Assembly: GCA_963576725.1 (NCBI GenBank)
Contig: OY755242.1
Span: forward strand, 63,802,324 to 63,866,323
DNA from: Azorinus chamasolen
Lineage: Eukaryota > Mollusca > Bivalvia > Cardiida > Solecurtidae
Length of the DNA stretch: 64,000 nucleotides
Direction of reading: 5' to 3'
This document shows positions 1 to 9,266 of this stretch, in pieces. Every line of letters begins with the position of its first letter. The stretch's first letter is position 1. Below the pieces are notes generated by a model, which was not told the DNA's origin, made no database searches, and was given only the letters and a program-made list of their open reading frames with translations. Made by a program: the position numbers and the translations under genes.

Positions 1-149
1 TTATACAAGTACATGTAGTAGTAGAAATTGGATTTTGTAAAATTAAAATTGTTGCTAAAAATGTCCACAACCTGGCCCAAAAGCAGTTTTCTGACAAAAC
101 CCAATGTTGGCTGTGTCCATATACCCAGAAACAGTTTTAGGAATTTAGA

Positions 150-307
150 ATTGATATCTTTTTAGGCAGATGTTTGCTTAATGTGGGGTAAAGGTCACAC
201 GGAAAGCTCCCATATGAGTTTTCTGCATGGCTTTCACTCTGCATTAAGCTGCCACCTGTCATAAAGAATGATAATGATACTTATGTTTGTTCAGTTGGGT
301 TTTACTG
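150..307. repeat. TA-F MITE, degenerate
   Basis: An F palindrome (TTAATG..., GGAAAGCTCC, TTTTCTGCATG..., GCATTAAGC) and the right end TTTTACTG followed by TA 308-309. The left end is not recognisable. Confidence 0.55.
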
Positions 308-309
308 TA

Positions 310-513
310 CAGTACAACCTCTCTATAACGACCACTAAATTACATAAAGTATTTTGTGTTAAAGACAGGTGGATGCTTAAAGCAAGGTGAAAGTAAAACA
401 GAACGCTCCTATAGGAGCGTTCTGTTTTACTTTCACCTTGCTTTAAACAGCCACCTGCTCTTAATGCCAACTAATTAACATAATTTAGTGGTCGTTATAG
501 AGAGGTTTTATTG
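310..513. repeat. TA-P MITE, complete
   Basis: Starts CAGTACAACCTCTCTATAACG, ends with its inverse, and is flanked by TA 308-309 and 514-515. A near-perfect 92-nt palindrome lies at 366-457 with tip GCTCCTATAGGAGC. 204 bp, like the copies at 26667 and 34567. Confidence 0.9.
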
Positions 514-683
514 TATATCCATTATATACTTGTAGTAAAAATGGGTGTTTGACAGATAACTCTTGTTTCTGGACCAAAGTGTGGACATATTTATACATAC
601 AATATATGTATTTATAGTACCAGTATCAGATATTTATGGAAATGAAGGATAATGGGTATATTTTCATAAACCGATTAAAGATA

Positions 684-823
684 CAGTTGGACTTTGATAT
701 ATCACACGTCAAGGGACCATACAAATAACAGAGGCCGAGTCATCTGATGTATAATCTGAACAATATCTCAAGTTCACAGCTTAATGCAGGTTTAAAGTAA
801 TGCTGAAACCTGCTATAGGAGGT
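684..823. repeat. TA-N MITE, left half only
   Basis: Starts CAGTTGGACTTTGATA after TA 682-683 and runs into the TTAATGCAGG arm, then stops at the palindrome tip. The right half is absent. Confidence 0.6.
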
Positions 824-837
824 TTACCTATCAAATG

Positions 838-945
838 ATATAGATAATATTCTACAAACAAACAAACTTATGTCACTATGAAAAATCAGCTAATTAATAT
901 TCATGGTGTAATTACCTCTTTCATGAATATTCATGAAATAATGGA
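838..945 (+). repeat. TTAA-B fragment (right half)
   Basis: B-type sequence ATAGATAATATTCTAC ... CTAATTAATATTCATG ... CATGAATATTCATG without core or terminus. A TA-type right end (GGTTTTACTG, to 1011) follows. Confidence 0.5.
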
Positions 946-1123
946 CTAAATTCTACCAATCTTATATCCCATATTTTGTTTTGAGTGGAGGATTTTACAG
1001 AGGTTTTACTGTAATGCTGATGGGGGACATTCCTTTGCTGTGTCGCTACAAAGTGAGGTCTCTTGTCTGCGCATGCCCTGTGCTATTATTGACCTTTATC
1101 CTTTATTCACGACGAAACTAACA

Positions 1124-1182
1124 TTTGCAAACTGCTGGAATCCAGATGCGTCACATCAGAATCCAAGCTGCTGACACTCAAA
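1124..1182. repeat. E/S-type core, decayed
   Basis: Decayed hairpin: TTTGCAAACTGCTGGAATCC ... CATCAGAATCCAAGCTGCT. Confidence 0.4.
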
Positions 1183-1203
1183 CAATAGTTTCTTAATCCT
1201 TAA

Positions 1204-1423
1204 CGCATTACCTCATAGGCTATTTTTAGATACACCCTCTTTGAATAAATCTCCCCAAAATGAGCATTAACTAGAGAAAATGATTTTTTTTAGAATTTTA
1301 TTGTTTGAAACCATTGTGATAAATAGAGCATTTGCTCCTATAGGAGCAAATGCTCTATTTATCACAATAGTTTCACAGTGACTTTTACAGAGTCGTCAAA
1401 AGTCGTCAGTATGAGGGAATGGG
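1204..1423 (-). repeat. TTAA-C MITE, complete
   Basis: TTAA at 1200-1203 and 1424-1427. Palindrome 1307-1374 (68 nt, one mismatch) with tip GCTCCTATAGGAGC. 220 bp. Confidence 0.9.
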
Positions 1424-1427
1424 TTAA

Positions 1428-1580
1428 GACGCTGAATTTTCAAATAGACTATCTCAAAATTCAAACAGGTCAAGCTTATCGTGATTATTTAGGGATTTTT
1501 TTCCAAAGAAAGTGTAATATGACAAACAGTGCAGACACTGATGATTTGATGCAGTCGGTACCAGATGTAAGTCTGGGTAG
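1428..1580 (-). repeat. TTAA-Q MITE, decayed
   Basis: Resembles the Q element at 53966: GCTGAATTTTCAAATAGACTAT ... AAAGTGTAATATGACAAACAGTGCAGAC. The core right arm is scrambled. Confidence 0.4.
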
Positions 1581-1820
1581 ACATTAAGGTTTCTTATATC
1601 TGGGTAAGGTTTTGTTTTCTAACGCGAACCTGTTTTTTAAACTTGCATTGCTCAAAATAAAACACTTGTAACTGGAGAAGTTGTTTGCCTATGTCCAAAA
1701 TCACATATCTGAGAAGAACCATTTGCTATCTTCCATGTTCTAATGCCCTAAGAGCTGCCAAGAAGCCATCCTACACGCGGTTATTGAGATGAGTCTTCAC
1801 TATTTGCAAAAGTCGAAGTG
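1581..1820. other. No recognised feature
   Basis: No gene, palindrome or known repeat seen. Confidence 0.4.
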
Positions 1821-1821
1821 T

Positions 1822-1965
1822 TTAACCCGTTCCTCTTAACCCATGCTTAACCCTTTCCTCTATGAATATTCATGTATGAAATAATGATGCAATAGATATT
1901 AATAGTTATGATAGCGCTTGGACTTATGAATTTGTAGTCATAGCAGAAACAGAAGTATAGTCCAG
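1822..1965 (-). repeat. Three TTAACCC end stubs, then B half-element
   Basis: TTAACCC occurs three times within about 30 bp (1822, 1837, 1847). Only the third leads into recognisable B sequence (ATGAATATTCATG, 1863 on). Core missing. Confidence 0.5.
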
Positions 1966-2010
1966 CAAAATTCACCTGACGTTTCTACGAAATCCCGATG
2001 GTGACATTCT

Positions 2011-2075
2011 AAGTTCCTACTTCCAAGTTCCAAGTTCCAAGTTTCGACTTCCAACTTTCACCTTCCGGCTTCAAA
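2011..2075. repeat. Minisatellite of CTTCCAAGTT units (left block)
   Basis: Repeats of about 10 bp (ACTTCCAAGTTCCAAGTTCC). The reverse complement recurs at 2592-2812, so the blocks form loose inverted repeats around the J element. Confidence 0.7.
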
Positions 2076-2242
2076 TTGACGTCATATTTTCGCGCCCTTT
2101 ACTTCACGCATGTCTGTTTTACCATGTGGCCGTCTTGTTTCGTAATCAGTCCTTCTTTAAAACGTTTGAAATACAAAAAAGGTCAATAGATCTAGTAATA
2201 TTTGAAACTTATTATGAGCCATACCCATCTTTGAAATGTTAA

Positions 2243-2468
2243 CCCTTCGCTTGCTGAATTTTGAAATACATTTCTCATTCTTTACCCATGCCCTGTTGTA
2301 TAATAACATATATATATCTTCACTATGTACACGTATTTCGCTGTGCAATCACTGCTGTGGAGTGCACTTGTTGCACAATCAACGTGTAAATAGTGCAGAC
2401 CCTGATGAGACAGCTCCTGTCTTCACTATTTACAGGTAGGTATATTGATGTGAATAGCAAGCGAAAGG
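2243..2468 (-). repeat. TTAA-J MITE, core half-deleted
   Basis: TTAA at 2239-2242 and 2469-2472. GTAAATAGTG...CTCCTGT is kept on the left, but the inner right arm is gone before CTTCACTATTTAC. Confidence 0.85.
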
Positions 2469-2591
2469 TTAAAAACAGGCGTAAATCACTAAAAATGGTG
2501 CTTTACAACTGTAACAAACCAAAAATAAAAATTCTGATGCTGCTACATGTATGTGTCACGTGTTACGACTGGGGGCATTGGATGTACTTTT

Positions 2592-2812
2592 TGGAACTTC
2601 CGAACATGGAAGTCGGAACTTGGAACATGGAAGTCGGGACTTGGAAGTCGGAACTTGGAACATGGAAGTTGGAAGTAAGTCGGAACTTGGCACTTGGAAG
2701 TCGGAACGAAGAAGTAGGAACTTGGAACTCGGGCGTAAACAATATGCAATAACTATATAGCAAATTATCTTGGAAGTAAGAACTTGGAAGTCGGAACATG
2801 GAAGTTGGAAAT
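2592..2812. repeat. Minisatellite of GGAACTTGGAAGTC units (right block)
   Basis: Irregular units built from GGAACTTGGAA, GGAAGTCG and ACATGGAAGT, inverted relative to 2011-2075. A 40-bp non-repeat break lies at about 2730-2770. Open frames here are by-products of the repeat. Confidence 0.75.
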
Positions 2813-2869
2813 AAGAATATTTACATTCGCCCTGCAACGTCCTTATATAACCTTATTCTGAAAAGAAAG

Positions 2870-2913
2870 TTGCATAACCTCATGAACACCGGAAGCACGT
2901 CATTCATTTCTTA
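2870..2913 (+). repeat. 44-bp repeat, first of three copies
   Basis: TTGCATAACCTCATGAACAC ... CATTCATTTCTTA. An inverted copy lies at 2943-2986 and a direct copy at 3057-3101. Confidence 0.85.
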
Positions 2914-2942
2914 AATATAAGAAATACAATGGAATATAAATA

Positions 2943-3101
2943 TAAGAAATGAATGACGTGCTTCCGGTGTTCATGAGTTATGCAACGCATAGCTTTACGA
3001 GCAAAGATTCACGTGAAGCCCTTCGGGCTTCACTAACTTTGCTCGTAAAGCTATGCGTTGCATAACCCCATGAACACCGGAAGCACGTCATTCATTTCTT
3101 A
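2943..3101. repeat. 159-bp palindrome with GC-rich hairpin tip
   Basis: Arms of about 70 nt, nearly perfect, made of the 44-bp repeat plus an extra ~20 nt (CGCATAGCTTTACGAGCAAAG). The centre is a 9-bp stem GTGAAGCCC / GGGCTTCAC (3013-3021, 3025-3033) with loop TTC. Sequence unlike the TTAA or TA families. Confidence 0.9.
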
Positions 3102-3329
3102 ATTGTCACCACCGGACTACGCTGGGTTTCTATATATATATATTCGGTAGTCTTCTGTAAATTATTTATACGAGGACAAAAAGTGGTTTGTCTTCAGCTG
3201 AGGCAACTTGCTGTGCCACGTGGTATGAAAACAACGAAAATATCATGTCTCCCATGCATTTTATTGTGTACGATGTACTGGCGATTAGTGATATATAATG
3301 CGTCATCTCACTTGAATTTTGTCGGACTA

Positions 3330-3452
3330 TATCATATCTATATAATATTGTAAGCAAGCAGTGCAGACCCTGATCGGACGGCTCCAATAGGAACCGTCTT
3401 ATCTTGGTCTACTCTGCAAAGGGATAGAAAGGCGTATTTATAGAGTAAAGGG
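3330..3452 (-). repeat. TTAA-B MITE, right part
   Basis: B core at 3352-3417 (GCAGACCCTGATCGGACGGC ... ACCGTCTTATCTTGGTCT) and terminus GTATTTATAGAGTAAAGGG. Left half and flanking TTAA lost. Confidence 0.6.
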
Positions 3453-3579
3453 TTTATAGGTCTCGTCTGTTTGTTTGTTTGTATGTCACCAACTTAAATT
3501 TGGTCATACCTTTTGAGTCAGTACAGATAGAGACTTGATATTTGACTTGATATTTGACATGCATATGTATCTCATAAAG

Positions 3580-3605
3580 CCTCCCATTATGACGGGGTTT
3601 TACTG
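3580..3605. repeat. TA-family right-end stub
   Basis: TTATGACGGGGTTTTACTG followed by TA. Confidence 0.45.
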
Positions 3606-3766
3606 TATATAACAAAGTAATCGTACACATTGCAGACGGTCTATTCTACGCAGGCCAGGCAAAAACCACCAGTCACGTGACAGGTCAGCATATTAGCTAC
3701 ATGTAGACATTAAAAGGAAGATCAAAAACAAGAAAAAAACTATTTTGACAAAAAGTATTAATGTAC

Positions 3767-3815
3767 AGTCACTTTTGGATCCTGATTAGACACCGAGTTA
3801 AATGGCATCCCAACT
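3767..3815. repeat. E/S-type core, decayed
   Basis: TTTTGGATCCTGATTAGACACCGAG ... AACTGC. One arm only. 3606-3766 and 3816-3985 hold nothing else recognised. Confidence 0.35.
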
Positions 3816-3987
3816 GCTTTGTTAACCGCATGTTCGCTATTGGCTATCGCCGTGCTCGATCGTATAATTATATCCGTTCACTTGATAGTAAGACACAATC
3901 ACTGCAGTGCATTAAATATTCTATCTGTGATTTTCTTCTAAATCACTAAGCCATCTGTAAAATTCATAGTGTGGCATTCACTGTATA

Positions 3988-4111
3988 CAACAGAACGCTC
4001 CTATAGGAGCGTTCTGTTTTACTTTCACTTTGCTTTAAGCAACCACCTGCCCCAAAATAAAAAATAAACTTATTAGCACAATTTAGTGGTCGTTATAGAG
4101 ACGTTTTATTG
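3988..4111. repeat. TA-P MITE, 5'-truncated at the hairpin arm
   Basis: Begins inside the palindrome (CAACAGAACGCTCCTATAGG) and runs to the right end GTTTTATTG with TA 4112-4113. The break lies within the hairpin. Confidence 0.8.
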
Positions 4112-4279
4112 TAGTAGCTACAAACCGTATTGCATACTGATTCCTTACTGAACGCATGTTAGGTCGTTTGATAGGGGAAGTAACTCCATGGGTGGTAAAC
4201 AGAAGACACATAAAGGGAAATAACTAATGCAACACGGTAACGACAGAATAATGCTCTTTTTTCGACAAACGCTGTTTAA

Positions 4280-4640
4280 TAATCGAAGAAGGTCATGCGG
4301 AACGCTCCACTGGGAGCCTTTTAATCCTTTCTCTCATATAAACGTTTTTTCACGCATCAGCAAACAGGGTAGACCCATATCAGACGACCCCTATAGGAGC
4401 CGTCTGATCAGGGTCTGCTCTGGTTGCTAATTGAATTCGATAGATTCGTTTTTTTTAGATTCTAAAATGACTACATTGTTCCACCTTCCATATTTTATTA
4501 TAACTATTTTGTTCATGAATACTCGGTATTACTACAGGACCTGTCTGATTTGGGTCTGCCCCTTTTTTGCAAATGCATGAAAATGCGTTTATATGAAGGG
4601 CAGGATTAAGCTGTCGCCTGTCTACACAGATCCATACTTA
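4280..4640. repeat. TA-F MITE split by a TTAA element
   Basis: F arm GGTCATGCGGAACGCTCC at 4290-4307 and the continuation TTAAGCTGTCGCCTGTC after 4606. The interruption lies at the TTAA of the F arm GCATTAAGC. Confidence 0.65.
4325..4605 (+). repeat. Chimeric TTAA-A element with two left ends
   Basis: TTAA at 4321-4324 and 4606-4609. The left 200 bp is ordinary A(+) with its core. The final ~70 bp is the A left end again, inverted (GTCTGATTTGGGTCTGCC ... GCGTTTATATGAAGGGCAGG), in place of the normal right end. Confidence 0.75.
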
Positions 4641-4751
4641 TATCTCTTATTCGTGATCGTTGTATAGGGCTAAAATCACAGTTGTTTACAGTCGTCAAAG
4701 GATATTAGTAATTGCAAGTAGAGAGTACACAGTCATATTGAACAAGTTTAG

Positions 4752-4958
4752 CCATTTCAATCCTGAATTGTCAATGCACCATTCCAAAAATACTTATCAA
4801 CCTTATCGTAAATATTCATGATTTGTTTTTATAGAAAGTGTTACCTGACGAGCAGTGCAGATCCTGATGAGAGGGCTCCTCTAGGAGCCTTCTCATCTGG
4901 GTCTACACTGTTTGCCAAAAACAATAAGTAGTGACTCTTTTCTTGCACTGAAAGGGTT
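4752..4958 (-). repeat. TTAA-Q MITE
   Basis: Core 4850-4916 (AGCAGTGCAGATCCTGATGAG ... CTCATCTGGGTCTACACTGT). Ends CACTGAAAGGG followed by TTAG. Left end indistinct. Confidence 0.7.
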
Positions 4959-5029
4959 AGTTGTATATCTGACAGGCGCGCGCAGAGAAATCGAAAACAA
5001 CATGAAATGGAGAAATGAAGCTCAATAAC

Positions 5030-5157
5030 CACAGTAATCTCGAACTTCGAGGAACTATACAAATTATTTCGAGGTAACGGAAGTTCGAGTTATTCGATTT
5101 CTAATCTGGACAAATTCTCCAGTTCACAGTTTAATGCAGGTCTAAAGCAATACTAAA
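5030..5157. repeat. TA-N MITE, left half
   Basis: ACAGTAATCTCGAACTTCGAGG ... TTCACAGTTTAATGCAGGTCTAAAGC. Broken where the palindrome should turn, directly before a CT microsatellite. Confidence 0.65.
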
Positions 5158-5160
5158 TGC

Positions 5161-5220
5161 TCTTTCTCTCTCCCTCTCTCCCTCTCTCCCCCTCTCTCTC
5201 CCCTCTCTCTCTCTCTCTCT
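5161..5220. repeat. CT/CCCT microsatellite
   Basis: Pure pyrimidine run of CTCTCC and CT units, 60 bp. Confidence 0.95.
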
Positions 5221-5452
5221 GCGTGGATGTTGGGGTGGGGGAGGATCTGTAGGATGTGTGTGTGGCGGGGTAGATTATGTTCATGAATTGTGTCAAGATG
5301 TTGGTGCGTCAATATATACATATGTAGTCATGCACCTTTCCAAATACTTATAACATTTGGATGTTTTAACAAGCCTTTCGCTCAGGCAGTCGTGCCCTGG
5401 AGACAGTGTCCTTATTACTTCCGTTATACGTCAAGCAGTCGCCTGCTTTTAA

Positions 5453-5680
5453 CCCTTTACACCATGAATATTCATGTGAGAAATAATGAGATCATGAATA
5501 TGTATTAGATTATTTTTTTTGATACTGACATACAGTTTTAGCCATAACAGAAATTGTAATATCATATCTATATTACATCATAAGCAAAAAGAACAGAACC
5601 TGATTTTTCAGACGGCTTCCACAGGAGCTGTCTGATCTGGATCTGCTCTGTTTGCAAAAACGTATTTATGGAGTAAAGGG
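5453..5680 (-). repeat. TTAA-B MITE, nearly complete
   Basis: TTAA 5449-5452, starts CCCTTTACACCATGAATATTC, degraded core about 5582-5652, ends GGAGTAAAGGG. The right TTAA has decayed to ATGA. Confidence 0.8.
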
Positions 5681-5704
5681 ATGACGTAATATATGAAGTA
5701 ATGT

Positions 5705-5756
5705 AGGTTTGTGCCGGAGTGCCGTAAAACCCAACTCACTCACTCACTCACTCATT
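5705..5756 (+). repeat. SINE 3' tail with (CACT)n
   Basis: GTGCCGGAGTGCCGTAAAACCC followed by AACTCACTCACTCACTCACT. This form of 3' end with a short tandem tail is typical of molluscan SINEs; the body is missing. Confidence 0.6.
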
Positions 5757-5918
5757 ACGTGACCGTTTTAGATATGCCCCACTGTATCATAATAATTATT
5801 TGAATAGCCTCCCTCCCCATCTTTGAATGAATAGTTCAGATCCGTTATAATTATTTCCACGAGACCGTCAGAGTAATCCCAATAGGAAAAAGACAATTGC
5901 TGTGTAAAGTCTATATAT
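5757..5918. other. No recognised feature
   Basis: No gene or known repeat seen. Confidence 0.4.
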
Positions 5919-5919
5919 C

Positions 5920-6274
5920 GAGCCTATAGGAGCTTTCTACGTGACTTTCACCCTGCAATAAGCTGCCACCTGTCTCCAAGACCGATATTTATACTAAATT
6001 GCACGTCTGGTTTAACCCTTTCCCTCACAGAAACGTGTTTTCACGCATTTGCAAACAGAGTAGACCCAGAACAGGCGGCTCCTAGAGGAGCCATCTGATC
6101 AGTGTCAACTCTGTTTGCTTATAGACTTTGATAGATCTGTTTCTTTACTTCCTAAAATGGCTACAATGTTCTACCTTCCATATTTCATTATTACTGTTTT
6201 GTCCATGAATATTCAGTAGGTATCAAAATTTGAAATAAACATAGAACAGGGAAAGGGTTAAAGAGGTTTTACTG
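5920..6274. repeat. TA-F MITE (right half) hosting an A element
   Basis: F arm GAGCCTATAGGAGCTTTCTAC ... GCAATAAGCTGCCACCTGTC, interrupted at 6016-6257. Resumes TTAAAGAGGTTTTACTG with TA 6275-6276. Confidence 0.8.
6016..6257 (+). repeat. TTAA-A MITE, complete, inside F
   Basis: TTAA 6012-6015 and 6258-6261, both belonging to the host F. CCCTTTCCCTCACAG ... AACAGGGAAAGGG, 242 bp. Confidence 0.9.
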
Positions 6275-6288
6275 TATACCATCAGTTA

Positions 6289-6511
6289 CCCTTTACGTCA
6301 TACCTGCCTTTGCAAACAGAGTATATCTAGATGAGACGGCTCCCGTAGGAGCCGTGTGATCAGGGTCTGTTCTGTTTTATTATAAAATAATATAGATAAG
6401 ATTCTACAGTTCCTGTCACGGCCAAAGATCCATGTCTTCATTTGTCATCAAAGTTATTCTAATTAATATTCTTGATGTCACATTTCTTACATGAATGTTC
6501 ATAGAGTAAGG
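6289..6511 (+). repeat. TTAA-B MITE
   Basis: CCCTTTACGTCATACC, core about 6314-6376, then ATATAGATAAGATTCTACAG ... CATGAATGTTCATAGAGTAAGG. TTAA duplicates eroded. Confidence 0.75.
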
Positions 6512-6514
6512 CGA

Positions 6515-6939
6515 TACTGATCTAAAAAGGAGTGATGGCTTTTCTAAAATGCCGACCTACAGTGATGCCCACAAACAATAACCACGTGACTATAATGCTA
6601 CAATATTTATTAGATTATTGAAATCCATTGGTTGGATACACGAAATCCTCCAGTCAGGTGGTAACACAAAGAGATGGTGATAAACCGGATTACCATCATA
6701 TTGTGTGAACAACTTTATGACATTGGTAGTTCTGAATTGCTTTGCACACTTCCCATGAGGGCCGTGTCGCTACAATGGCTGAGCGGTTAACTTCACAGGT
6801 ATGTTGCTAATAGTGTACGACTAATGTTCTAATATATTGTATCATTGACATTTAGAAAATTAATAAATCTATTTTTTTCCAGATTATCAATTGCTTTTTA
6901 AGAATTTTTTTCTGTCAAACTGAAGACTGAATCATATCT
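6515..6939. other. No recognised feature
   Basis: About 425 bp free of MITEs. A tRNA A-box-like word at about 6776-6790 (TGGCTGAGCGGTTAA) has no B box nearby. Confidence 0.4.
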
Positions 6940-6943
6940 TTAA

Positions 6944-7186
6944 CCCTCCCTTTCCCTTATGTAAGCGCATTTTGACGCATCTGCAGACATAGTAGACCCA
7001 GATCAGACGGCTCCTATAGGAGCCGTCTGATCGAAGTCAGCTCTGTTTGCTTGTGGTGTAATATAGATCTGATTCTATAGCTTCTGTCTGAGCCAAAATG
7101 TCCTCTGTGTGTATATCATTATAAAAACATCTTATTAATATTCATGACGTCATTATTTTCTACATGAATATTCATCAGGGAAAGGG
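6944..7186 (+). repeat. TTAA-B MITE with A-like terminus, complete
   Basis: TTAA 6940-6943 and 7187-7190. Core about 6984-7050 and B-type right body, but ends (GCGCATTTTGACGCATCTGC, CAGGGAAAGGG) as in family A. A/B mosaic, 243 bp. Confidence 0.85.
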
Positions 7187-7220
7187 TTAAAGATGTTGTT
7201 TATTTATTAAAGTTGTTTAA

Positions 7221-7440
7221 CCATTTGAATGCGAGGACCGAGAGTTCTGGCATTTATAAACAGTGTTCACAGAGGAGAGGAACCGTATAATTAGGGTCTG
7301 CACTGTCTGTTATTCAAAATCCTCCCGTAGAATACACGTACATGTACATGTATATTTCGTATACCGTATCACATTGAATGGACTCAATAGTTAAACATTT
7401 ATGGATTACATTGCATTCCTCTTTGACTATTCGGCTGAAA
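7221..7440 (+). repeat. TTAA-R MITE, decayed
   Basis: TTAA 7217-7220, then CCATTTGAATGCGAGGAC, core remnant AAACAGTGTTC ... GGGTCTGCACTGTCTGTTATT, then the R tail GAATGGACTCAATAGTT. Confidence 0.5.
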
Positions 7441-7690
7441 GTCACTTAGCCTCTTATCACTGTGGTTCGAACCCCAGATCGGGCATTTGGAATGTTCATG
7501 TGAGAAAGCCTTCCAATTGTTTTTCGGCGGTTCTACCCGAGTGGTCTGTGAACGGAACAATGCAATTTGTTCCGTAAACGGAATAAAGTCGGTGTGTGTT
7601 GTAGGGGCAAGGGGTCTTCCTCCATCTGTAATAATTAGCTGGGCGTTGTGATATGACTGAAATAGTGTTGAAGCGAAGCGAACCCTGCTA
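7440..7690 (+). repeat. tRNA-derived SINE (Meta-like)
   Basis: B-box-like GGTTCGAACCCC at 7464-7475, the middle CATGTGAGAAAGCCTTCCAA and GGCGGTTCTACCCGAGTGG, a GGGTCTTCCTCCATCTG block and tail GATATGACTGAAATAGTGTTG. This order matches a widespread bivalve SINE type. A second, deleted copy lies at 60930. Confidence 0.7.
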
Positions 7691-7779
7691 CAAACACACT
7701 TGGACTATTCAGTATTCAATATTTAACATCCTTTTGCCATCGAGCGCTAGTGAACGCCTATATTGGATGATATAAAACA

Positions 7780-7945
7780 CAGTAGAACCCCTCTAATACG
7801 ACAACATAAAAATAACCATAGCTGTCTTTATAAGCAGGTGGTTGCTTAATGCAGGCCGAACTTCCGTCCTGCATTAAACTACCACCTGCCTCTGCCACCC
7901 AGAATTATGCCCATCTTTGGTGGTCGCATTAGAAGGTTTTTACTG
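7780..7945. repeat. TA-F MITE with hairpin tip deleted
   Basis: CAGTAGAACCCCTCTAATACG ... CGCATTAGAAGGTTTTTACTG. The TTAATGCAGG arms almost meet, so about 40 nt of palindrome are missing. Confidence 0.8.
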
Positions 7946-7954
7946 CTCTCCTCT

Positions 7955-8170
7955 TTGGGTTGCCTTGATCTTTAGCACGCGAAGTTTAAAACCGTGATAT
8001 GGAATCCCGTATCCCATGTTCTGTTACAGTTTTATCTTGACACCCAGTCCTTGAAATATCCCCATATTCTGAGTGCTTAGCAAGGAAGTCACTAGTAAAT
8101 TTTGGTATGATTCGCCCAGGAATCGAACTCGGTTCTTCTCGCTTCGGCAGCGAGTGCTCTACTGGCTAAA
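7955..8170 (-). repeat. tRNA-derived SINE, second type
   Basis: On the minus strand: A box TAGCCAGTAGAGCACTCG and B box GAGTTCGATTCC at about 8170-8120, ending TGCTAAAGATCAAGGCAACC near 7960. No TSD identified. Confidence 0.65.
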
Positions 8171-8237
8171 ATGTCCAATGTTGTGCTATTTAGCGTTTTG
8201 AAGTGTTACCTTATTATCACCTTATAGAAAGAGGTCT

Positions 8238-8310
8238 TTGAACCATTTACTGCATGAATATTCATGCATGACCCCGCCTATTATGAATATTAATTAGTTT
8301 AATTATTGTA
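8238..8310 (-). repeat. TTAA-B end fragment
   Basis: AACCATTTACTGCATGAATATTCATG ... TATGAATATTAATTAG. Confidence 0.55.
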
Positions 8311-8314
8311 TTAA

Positions 8315-8540
8315 CCCTTTCACCGCCAATGTCGCATAAATGCACCACGATAAATAGTGCAGTCCCAGACCAGACGCCGCATTTTCAAGGCGGTGTCTGA
8401 TCAGGGACTTAACTTATTGTCTTAATGTCTGTATATATGTGCCTTATTCCTATGAAATTTGCATTTATTGATCTCATTTCCTTATTTTACCGACTGATTT
8501 AACAAACTTGGATTGCAGATGACTATTAGTGTTTATACGG
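8315..8540 (+). repeat. TTAA-D MITE, right end lost
   Basis: TTAA 8311-8314, CCCTTTCACCGCCAATGTCGC, core 8352-8420 with tip GCCGC...TTCAAGGCGG, tail ACTTGGATTGCAGATGAC. The right terminus has merged into the duplicated block. Confidence 0.8.
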
Positions 8541-8554
8541 TTTGCTCTAGTTGC

Positions 8555-8782
8555 CAAATGGGGTTATAGAATCAAAAGCTATTTTTAGACCCAACCTCTT
8601 TGAATAAAACTACCGAAAATGAGCATTTATTAGAGAAAAGGAAAACTTATAGAATTGTGTAGTTTTTAAATCAGTGTGGTAAATAGAGTTTTGCTCCTAT
8701 GGAACATTTGCTCTATTTATCGTAATGGTTTAAAATGTATCTTTTACAGAGGGGTCAAAAGGCGATTATATGAGGGAGTGGG
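8555..8782 (-). repeat. TTAA-C MITE (older, in duplicated block)
   Basis: GCTATTTTTAGACCCAACC ..., palindrome about 8668-8740 with several mismatches, ends TATGAGGGAGTGGGTTCA. Confidence 0.75.
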
Positions 8783-8814
8783 TTCATTCGACTACTTTTA
8801 ACATCATCCATTAA

Positions 8815-9027
8815 ATCCCATTCCCTCATATTGACGCCTCTGTAAATGTCACTTTCTGAAATAATTGTGATAAATACAGGCATTTGCTGCATAGGAGCAA
8901 ATGCTCAGTATATCACAATGGTTTCAAAACACCCAATTATAAAATTTTCCATTTCTCTAGTACTTGCTCCTTTTCGGTAGATTTATTCAAAGAGGTAGGA
9001 TCTAAGTATAGCATATGAGGGAATGGG
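8815..9027 (+). repeat. TTAA-C MITE, insertion private to copy 1
   Basis: TTAA 8811-8814 and 9028-9031. The flanks ACATCATCCA / CAGAAGAATCAAATA are contiguous in copy 2, where a single TTGA (10014-10017) stands at the site. 213 bp. Confidence 0.9.
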
Positions 9028-9266
9028 TTAACTTGCAGAAGAATCAAATAGCAGCTTCCTCTATCGTTTCACATGATTTTTTTTGTATCTGTTTGATTTG
9101 TCTGAATACTACCGTGTCAAACGTTTCGTTTATAAAGTATATCATATGTACATGTACTTTTATTTTTGCGTTGCAACATATTCGTAAACAGCCCAATATG
9201 ACCTCTCTTATAGCCACATGTTAATTAATATACATCAATGGAACATAAGCAAACAGTATAGATATA

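Larger units (their letters stand above)
8536..9264 (+). repeat. Local segmental duplication, copy 1
   Basis: From ACGGTTTGCTCTAGTTGCC to ACATCAATGGAACATAAGCA. The matching block is 9769-10251. Copy 1 carries an extra C element at 8815-9027. The shared part includes an older C element (8555-8782 = 9818-9985). Confidence 0.8.

Noticed and set aside
2393..2837. Overlapping frames of 68-119 codons on both strands
   Set aside because: Produced by the GGAACTTGGAAG minisatellite, which lacks stops in several frames.
6765..6800. tRNA-like A box (TGGCTGAGCGGTTAA)
   Set aside because: No B box within 60 bp and no cloverleaf possible.
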